The notes beneath the pieces were generated by a model. That model was not told the origin of the DNA. It did no database searches and worked only from the letters and a program-made list of their open reading frames with translations. The translations under genes were made by a program, and so were the position numbers. DNA of 36,945 bases, from the NCBI GenBank assembly GCA_930971385.1, contig CAKNGB010000001.1, forward strand, positions 412,468-449,412, in the 5' to 3' direction. Positions 32,424-36,945 of the stretch are shown here, piece after piece. Positions within the stretch are counted from its first letter, which is position 1; the number at the start of each line of letters is the position of its first letter. The stretch comes from an uncultured Clostridia bacterium. Its GTDB lineage: Bacteria; Bacillota; Clostridia; Christensenellales; UBA1242.

Positions 32424-32452
32424 ATTATAATTAAAATTAAAAAAAATGTCAA
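32424..32452 (-). promoter_or_regulatory. Promoter of greA
   Basis: On the minus strand, a perfect -35 TTGACA (32447-32452) is followed after 17 bp by a perfect -10 TATAAT (32424-32429). This is a full consensus promoter. Confidence 0.92.
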
Positions 32453-32618
32453 GCAAATTTAGCACATTTCAAATAAGATATTCAAAAATATTTTAAAATA
32501 TTCCTCTTTCTAAAAATTTATTAAAATGCCTTCATTTTCTTATAAAAATATGAAAAAAAGTATAAAAAAGTGAAAAAATCAAGATAATAAATGAAAATTT
32601 TTGAAAAGTGAGGTAAAA

Positions 32619-32945
32619 ATGCTGACCTTTATCGCCTTTTTGTTGACGGTTGCTGGATGCATAAATTGGCTTCTTATTGGACTTCTTCAATACGATTTTA
32701 TCGCTGGGCTTTTTGGCTATCAAGCCAGTATGTTTTCACGCATTTGCTACATCATAATTGGCGTTGGTTGTTTATATCTCATCATAAGAATAATCGTCAA
32801 TAAAGGTTCAGTCAAGGTTTGGGAAAAGCAGAAAAAGAAAAAAGAAGAAGTGAACGAAAATTTAGCGACAAACAACATCGAAGCAAGCCGAGAAAATGTT
32901 AAAAGCGTTAATCATGAAGAAGAGAAAAATCATAATGAAAGTTAG
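32619..32945 (+). CDS. DUF378 family small membrane protein
   Basis: The 108-residue protein has two membrane helices (residues 1-19 and about 40-62), separated by the DUF378 signature GCINWLLIGLLQYDFIAGLFG and SRICYIIIGVGCLYLI. A charged tail of about 45 residues rich in Lys, Glu and Asn follows. That tail is longer than in most DUF378 proteins, which are usually 60-90 residues. Its function is unknown. I use the ATG at 32619 with a GAGGT site four bases before it; an in-frame TTG at 32601 has none. The upstream region has no sure housekeeping promoter, and a hairpin with a T-run lies in the AT-rich gap after the gene (about 32991-33030). Confidence 0.85.
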   Translation: MLTFIAFLLTVAGCINWLLIGLLQYDFIAGLFGYQASMFSRICYIIIGVGCLYLIIRIIVNKGSVKVWEKQKKKKEEVNENLATNNIEASRENVKSVNHEEEKNHNES

Positions 32946-33163
32946 ATTAACCTAAATTATTTTAGTTGTAATTTAATAAAGCTATTGAAAAAGCATTTTG
33001 AATAAAAAAATCAAAAATGCACATTTTTTTAAGAAAAAATCGTATTTTTAAGTGCTTTTTTATGATTTTTTTATTTAAATCACAAATTTTTATTAAAATT
33101 AATTTTAAACACTAATTTTTATAGTTGGAAACCAAAAAAAATTTAGTTAGATTTGCATTTCGT

Positions 33164-33192
33164 TTGACATAATTTTATAAAAAGTTTATCCT
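33164..33192 (+). promoter_or_regulatory. Promoter of gpmI
   Basis: A perfect -35 TTGACA (33164-33169) is followed after 17 bp by -10 TATCCT (33187-33192). Confidence 0.8.
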
Positions 33193-33210
33193 AATAACTG
33201 GGAGAAAAAC

Positions 33211-34713
33211 ATGATTACATTAGTTATTTTGGATGGCTTTGGCGAAAGAAAAGAAAAATTTGGAAACGCCATTAAAAGCCAAGGAACACCATATCTTGAT
33301 AAACTTAAAAAGGAATATCCTCACACTCTTTTGAAAGCAAGTGGATTGGCTGTTGGGCTTCCAGAAGGTCAAATGGGAAACTCAGAAGTGGGGCATCTCA
33401 CAATCGGTGCAGGCAGAGTTATCTTGCAAGACCTTCAGCATATCAACACCGACATTGAAAGTGGCAAATTTTATGAAAATCCAGCCCTTATCAAAGTGCT
33501 TTCTCATGCAGAAAAAAACAATTCCTCATTGCATATAATGGGCTTATTTTCCAACGGCGGAGTTCACTCGGAACTATCGCATATGTATGCCATATTAGAA
33601 TTTGCAAAAACTTACAACATCAAAAACATTTTTATCCATGCCTTCCTTGACGGCAGAGACACAGGTGTTAAAGATGGCAGAAAATTTTTGCAAGAAGCAG
33701 AAGAAAAGATAAAAGGCACTAACGCAAAAATTGCTACCTTGATTGGAAGAGTTTATGCCATGGACAGAGAAAAACGCTTCGACCGTCTGGAAAAAGCCTA
33801 TCGCCTTTTAACCGAAGGTGAAGGAAGAAAGTTTAACTCTTCTCATGAGGCGATTGAAACGATGTATGACGAGGGAATCACCGACGAATTTATGGAACCT
33901 TGCGTCATTGATGAAAATGGTAAAATTTCTGATAACGACAGCGTGATTTTCTTCAACTACCGAACTGACCGCGCAATTGAACTTACAACTGCCTTCACGA
34001 AAGACGATTTTAAAGAGTTTAAAACTAAAAAATTTAAAAATCTTCTTTTCACAACCATGACCGAATATTCTGCAGATTTAAAAGACCTCAACATCCTTTA
34101 CCCTCCAATCATAGTGGAAGATAATCTTGCCTCAATAATATCTCAAAATGGACTTAGTCAATTTCACACCTCCGAAACCACCAAATACGCCCATGTCACA
34201 TTCTTCATAAATGGAGGAATTGAAAAACCTTATCCAAAAGAGGACAGAAAACTTATCGACAGCATCAATGTGAAAGATTTTTCCAAATATCCAAAAATGC
34301 GCGCAATGGAAATCACAGAGGCTGTTGTGGAGGCCATTCACTCCATGAAATATGATTATATTCTTGTCAACTTCTCAAATCCTGACATGATTGGGCACAC
34401 AGGCAACTTTGAAAGCACGAAAGAGGCAATTAAATGTGTTGACAAATGCGCATACACCGTTGCCTTAGCCACACTTATGGTTGGTGGAGAATGTTTGATT
34501 ACCGCTGACCACGGCAATGCAGAAGAAATGATTGACGAAAAAGGTAACAAAGTGACTACTCACACCACAAATCCTGTGCCTTTCATTTTGGTTAGTAAGA
34601 AAAACAAAAAGGTAAAATTAAAGAAAGGAAAATCGTTGACAGCGATTGCTCCAACTGTTTTAAAACTTTTAAACATCACCCCACCTTCCACTTACGACGA
34701 ACCACTTTTTTAA
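33211..34713 (+). CDS. gpmI: 2,3-bisphosphoglycerate-independent phosphoglycerate mutase
   Basis: The enzyme interconverts 3- and 2-phosphoglycerate using two manganese ions, with no bisphosphoglycerate cofactor. The 500-residue protein is an alkaline-phosphatase superfamily member with the metal motif LVILDGFG (Asp8), the phosphoserine nucleophile Ser58 in GQMGNSEVGH, substrate loops HAFLDGRDT and NYRTDRA, and the C-terminal metal sites NPDMIGHTG and TADHGNAE. All expected residues are present. A GGGAG site precedes the ATG and a strong terminator follows. It is separate from gap, whereas many relatives keep gap-pgk-tpi-gpmI-eno together. Confidence 0.97.
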   Translation: MITLVILDGFGERKEKFGNAIKSQGTPYLDKLKKEYPHTLLKASGLAVGLPEGQMGNSEVGHLTIGAGRVILQDLQHINTDIESGKFYENPALIKVLSHAEKNNSSLHIMGLFSNGGVHSELSHMYAILEFAKTYNIKNIFIHAFLDGRDTGVKDGRKFLQEAEEKIKGTNAKIATLIGRVYAMDREKRFDRLEKAYRLLTEGEGRKFNSSHEAIETMYDEGITDEFMEPCVIDENGKISDNDSVIFFNYRTDRAIELTTAFTKDDFKEFKTKKFKNLLFTTMTEYSADLKDLNILYPPIIVEDNLASIISQNGLSQFHTSETTKYAHVTFFINGGIEKPYPKEDRKLIDSINVKDFSKYPKMRAMEITEAVVEAIHSMKYDYILVNFSNPDMIGHTGNFESTKEAIKCVDKCAYTVALATLMVGGECLITADHGNAEEMIDEKGNKVTTHTTNPVPFILVSKKNKKVKLKKGKSLTAIAPTVLKLLNITPPSTYDEPLF

Positions 34714-34721
34714 ATTAAAAC

Positions 34722-34752
34722 AAAATGATTGCCTAAACAATCATTTTATTTT
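34722..34752 (+). terminator. Terminator of gpmI
   Basis: AAAATGATTG pairs with CAATCATTTT around a six-base loop, followed by ATTTTTT. Confidence 0.85.
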
Positions 34753-34876
34753 TTGCTCTGTCACAAATAAATATAGAATAAAAACTTAAAAATTTTATAA
34801 ATTTCTTAGTTTCGACATAAAGGAACAAAAAGTCTAAAAATGTTTCAAATTTTATAAATAATTTAACCAAAAAGCC

Positions 34877-34905
34877 TTGCGTTTAAAAATATGTTATGCT
34901 AAAAT
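34877..34905 (+). promoter_or_regulatory. Promoter of the unknown gene at 34932
   Basis: -35 TTGCGT (34877-34882) is followed after 17 bp by -10 TAAAAT (34900-34905). Confidence 0.7.
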
Positions 34906-34931
34906 ATATTCACACTAAAAGGAGAGATAAA

Positions 34932-35534
34932 ATGACAAAAAATAGTTTTAAAAAATTCGGGGAATTATATATCAAATTCAATCAATACGGCGTTCCAGTT
35001 TACGCTTTTGTTGTGAATGGAAAAAGGATTTTGCAATGCCTCAATATGTCCAATCGCCCTCTTGAAGATGTTATGCTTCCAAAAATTGAAGAAAAAGGTG
35101 TGGATCTATATTTCAACAATGAAGAACTTGGCAGAATTTCAATTTGTGACGAAAAACTAACAGACAATTTTTCACATTTTGAAGTTACCAGCGCTCTTGC
35201 AAGATATCTCAAAGGCTGTGCTGTGATTGACGAAAATTGCTTTAAACGCGGTGAAAACATCGTTGTCACAACCGATTATCCAATTCGCATAAAAATCGAC
35301 AGCGCGCAGGATGAAGCGTATTATAAAAGCATCAACTATCTTCTCCCAGAAGATATGACAATTTATAAAGTTCAAAAAGCAAATTCTCACTCGCATAAAG
35401 CCGATAAATATTACCTAATCGCCCACAAAAATCTTGAAAAAATACCAGCTTTTTCATATATGCAAAATGAATTTTCTTTTGAAAACTGCGAGAGAGATTT
35501 TAAAATCGCTCATGACAAAAATTATGAATTTTAA
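34932..35534 (+). CDS. Unknown soluble protein
   Basis: The 200-residue protein has no signal peptide or membrane segment, and I do not recognise the family. The N-terminal half is strand-rich (FGELYIKFNQYGVPVYAFVVNGKRILQCLN), with a YFNNEELGRISICDEKL segment. The C-terminal half is mixed, with a His-containing KANSHSHKADKYYLIAHKN stretch. I use the ATG at 34932 with an AAAGGAG site. A frame from 34896 would begin inside the -10 box of its promoter. It has its own promoter and a shared bidirectional terminator, so it is a one-gene unit. No function is assigned. Confidence 0.8.
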   Translation: MTKNSFKKFGELYIKFNQYGVPVYAFVVNGKRILQCLNMSNRPLEDVMLPKIEEKGVDLYFNNEELGRISICDEKLTDNFSHFEVTSALARYLKGCAVIDENCFKRGENIVVTTDYPIRIKIDSAQDEAYYKSINYLLPEDMTIYKVQKANSHSHKADKYYLIAHKNLEKIPAFSYMQNEFSFENCERDFKIAHDKNYEF

Positions 35535-35589
35535 TTAATTATTAATTAAAAAAAACAAATAGAAAGCGATTTTTAACAAAAAGATAATT

Positions 35590-35619
35590 AAAAAAATACG
35601 CCGTTAAGCGTATTTTTTT
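35590..35619 (+). terminator. Bidirectional terminator between the unknown gene and rplL
   Basis: AAAAAAATACGC pairs with GCGTATTTTTTT around a CGTTAA loop. It lies where the unknown gene and the rplJ-rplL unit converge. Confidence 0.92.
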
Positions 35620-35649
35620 GAAACACAAAATTGTCATACAAATTACTAA

Positions 35650-36024
35650 TTATTTTAATTCAACAACAGCGCCAGCTTCTTTGAATTTTGCTTCAATTTC
35701 TTTTGCTTCGCTTGTTGCAACATTTTCTTTAACCATTTTTGGAGCGCCGTCAACAACAGCCTTAGCTTCACTAAGACCAAGACCTGTCACTTCTCTAACA
35801 ACCTTGATAACTGCAATTTTGTTAGCGCCAACTTCTTTCAAGAAAATGTTGAATTCGCTCTTCTCTTCAGCAGCAGCTGGAGCAGCAGCGGTTGGAGCAG
35901 CAGCAACTGCAACTGGAGCAGCAGCGGAAACTCCGAATTCTTCTTCTAATGCTTTAACAAGATCAGAAACTTCAACGATAGTTAATTTTTTGATTTCTTC
36001 AACTAAATTTTTGATATCAGCCAT
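35650..36024 (-). CDS. rplL: 50S ribosomal protein L7/L12
   Basis: L7/L12 forms the stalk of the 50S subunit and recruits translation factors. The 124-residue protein has the N-terminal dimerisation part ([32 protein letters not shown]), an Ala-rich hinge (about residues 33-52), and the C-terminal domain with [48 protein letters not shown]. Length and sequence are standard. A clear AAGGAG site precedes it, 28 bp after rplJ. Confidence 0.98.
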   Translation of the reverse strand: MADIKNLVEEIKKLTIVEVSDLVKALEEEFGVSAAAPVAVAAAPTAAAPAAAEEKSEFNIFLKEVGANKIAVIKVVREVTGLGLSEAKAVVDGAPKMVKENVATSEAKEIEAKFKEAGAVVELK

Positions 36025-36052
36025 TTTAATTATCTCCTTTTAATTTAACAAA

Positions 36053-36568
36053 TTATTTTGTGGCAATTGCATTTAAAGCAATAACCATGCCCCTTGTTGG
36101 AGCGTTTAAAACTCTGCACAAACTTGTGATTGGATTGTTCAAAGTTCCAAGCAGTTTTGCAATAAGTTCTTCCTTCGATGGAAGTTTTGCAAGTGCTTCG
36201 ATGTTTTCAGCGGAAACGCTTACACCATTCAAAATTCCAAATTTGATAGCTATTTTCTTAGTTTTGTCGATTGTGTCGCACAAGATTTTTGCAGGTGCAA
36301 CTTCATCTTCATAACCAATCGCAACAGCAGTAGTGCCTTCAAAGTAATTTGCAGAGCACTCGATACCAAGGTCAGAAAGTGCTTTCAACATCAAGCGGTT
36401 TTTATAGACTTTATATTCACAACCAGCTTCACGGAACTTACGACGCATAGCAGTGTCTTCATCAACAGTAATTCCGCGGTAGTCAACAAAAGCCAATGTT
36501 TTTGCTTTGGAAAATTTTTCTTTAATTTCCTCAACAAGTTGTTTTTTTGCCTCAAAATTAGCACTCAT
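36053..36568 (-). CDS. rplJ: 50S ribosomal protein L10
   Basis: L10 anchors the L7/L12 dimers to the 50S stalk base. The 171-residue protein has the N-terminal rRNA-binding domain (EAKKQLVEEIKEKFSKAKTLAFVDYRGITVDEDTAMRRKFREAGCEYKVYKNRLMLKAL) and the C-terminal helix that holds L7/L12 (NNPITSLCRVLNAPTRGMVIALNAI). It is the first gene of the rplJL unit and has an AAGGAGG site. The complex L10-(L12)4 is known to repress its own leader, and a matching leader lies upstream. The rplK-rplA genes that usually precede it would lie beyond the window. Confidence 0.98.
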   Translation of the reverse strand: MSANFEAKKQLVEEIKEKFSKAKTLAFVDYRGITVDEDTAMRRKFREAGCEYKVYKNRLMLKALSDLGIECSANYFEGTTAVAIGYEDEVAPAKILCDTIDKTKKIAIKFGILNGVSVSAENIEALAKLPSKEELIAKLLGTLNNPITSLCRVLNAPTRGMVIALNAIATK

Positions 36569-36727
36569 GTCTATAACCTCCTTTTAAAAATTTTGTGTTT
36601 CAAATAAAAAATCTCTGAACCACGGAAAAGGCACAGAGATAAATTTAAACTCATATGTTCTTTTCCTCGGCAAGCACGAAAACTCGTTTACGCATAATGC
36701 ACTTGCGGTCTTTGGAAGATTTTTTAC
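36569..36727 (-). promoter_or_regulatory. L10 leader (rplJL autoregulatory leader)
   Basis: The roughly 160-nt leader carries the motif TTGCCGAGGAAAAG (36669 down to 36656), typical of L10 leaders. GCAAG and CTTGC segments upstream can close its stem. A terminator-like hairpin follows at 36606-36640. GGAAAAG in the leader is complementary to CTTTTCC inside that hairpin, so an antiterminator is possible. In Bacillus-type bacteria the L10-L12 complex binds such leaders and promotes termination. Confidence 0.75.
36606..36640 (-). terminator. Attenuator hairpin in the rplJ leader
   Basis: On the minus strand, ATCTCTG pairs with CAGAGAT, with extra inner pairing GCC-GGT, and is followed by TTTTT. 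It lies between the L10-binding motif and the rplJ ribosome binding site. Confidence 0.75.
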
Positions 36728-36733
36728 GCTTAG

Positions 36734-36762
36734 ATTATATCACACACAAAAACTCTTGTCAA
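36734..36762 (-). promoter_or_regulatory. Promoter of rplJ-rplL
   Basis: On the minus strand, a perfect -35 TTGACA (36757-36762) is followed after 17 bp by a perfect -10 TATAAT (36734-36739). Transcription starts near 36727. Confidence 0.92.
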
Positions 36763-36945
36763 CAATTTTTACCAAATTCACAAAATTTTTTTTGAAAAAA
36801 GTTTGTTTCTTACTGACTTATCCTAAAACAATCTTTCTAAAATTAAATTAACGCTAACAATTTTTTATTCTTTTAATAAAAACTCGCAGTTTTGAAGTGA
36901 ACCCAATTTTTGCTCTGCAAAAATAAAAACCACTTTAATAAAAGT
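36763..36945. other. AT-rich stretch without a recognised gene
   Basis: No reading frame with family similarity, RNA gene or strong promoter is seen. A weak six-pair hairpin, AAAACT with AGTTTT (about 36880-36896), could end a minus-strand gene that lies beyond the window, but the stem is short and all but one of its pairs sit in AT-rich sequence. This stretch, together with the leader and promoter, makes up the 377-bp gap above rplJ. Confidence 0.4.

Noticed and set aside
32550..32600. GTATA-18-GATAATA as a forespore sigma-F/G promoter for the DUF378 gene
   Set aside because: The sequence is a run of A and T where such matches arise by chance, and the spacer is longer than usual.
35618..36043. 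Plus-strand open frame of 141 codons over rplL
   Set aside because: Ala/Thr/Ser-rich antisense translation of the rplL hinge. rplL is certain.

Overview
The window is about 37 kb of low-GC, tightly packed bacterial chromosome. It looks like an anaerobic Gram-positive of the Clostridia type. The support is a complete spoIIIAA-AH sporulation octet, a long Bacillus/Clostridia-type SRP RNA, single-chain pyruvate:ferredoxin oxidoreductase, a flavin reductase-rubredoxin fusion, RNase J, and extended Shine-Dalgarno (SD) sites in front of most genes. I see no tRNA or rRNA gene, CRISPR array, transposase, integrase or phage gene, so this is core chromosome. The exact lineage cannot be named from this sequence.

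Layout. 1-2.6 kb, minus strand: infC-rpmI-rplT, an SpoU-type RNA methyltransferase and a partial yebC, preceded by a promoter and an attenuator-like leader. 2.6-7.2 kb, minus: an Asp23-family gene, nusB, xseA, xseB, proS and a small membrane protein. 7.2-11.9 kb, minus: spoIIIAA to spoIIIAH. 12.07-12.34 kb, plus: SRP RNA with promoter and terminator. 12.4-16.4 kb, minus: a YtxH-like gene, then a five-gene run of YwlE-type phosphatase, rpiB, a membrane protein resembling a degenerate glycosyltransferase, gap, and a protein that may be a degenerate nucleotidyltransferase. 16.5-18.9 kb: short units of both orientations (unknown protein, flavin reductase-rubredoxin, rsfS, unknown membrane protein). 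19-21.4 kb, minus: nth, obg, yhbY. 21.5-23.2 kb, plus: degV-type gene and a short-chain dehydrogenase. 23.3-34.7 kb: truA, PFOR, a glycerophosphodiesterase, trmR-like and RNase J, a membrane protein, greA, a DUF378 protein and gpmI. 34.9-36.9 kb: an unknown protein, then rplL and rplJ behind an L10 leader.

The genes serve ribosome production and maturation (infC, rpmI, rplT, rplJ, rplL, rsfS, obg, yhbY, truA, trmR), transcription control (nusB, greA), DNA repair (nth, xseAB), protein export (SRP RNA), glycolysis and pyruvate oxidation (gap, gpmI, PFOR), and the mother-cell-to-forespore channel (spoIIIA). Housekeeping promoters are very regular: 15 of the 17 I could place have exactly 17 bp between the -35 and -10 boxes.

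No new multi-gene system is evident. The most interesting signals are small: rsfS and truA look leaderless, infC has an AUU start directly behind a terminator/antiterminator leader, degV has a terminator-like hairpin at the 5' end of its message, and an inverted motif upstream of yhbY recurs behind the dehydrogenase gene. At protein level the notable cases are two apparently degenerate enzymes in the gap operon, an odd rubredoxin domain, and an Obg with an altered G4 motif.
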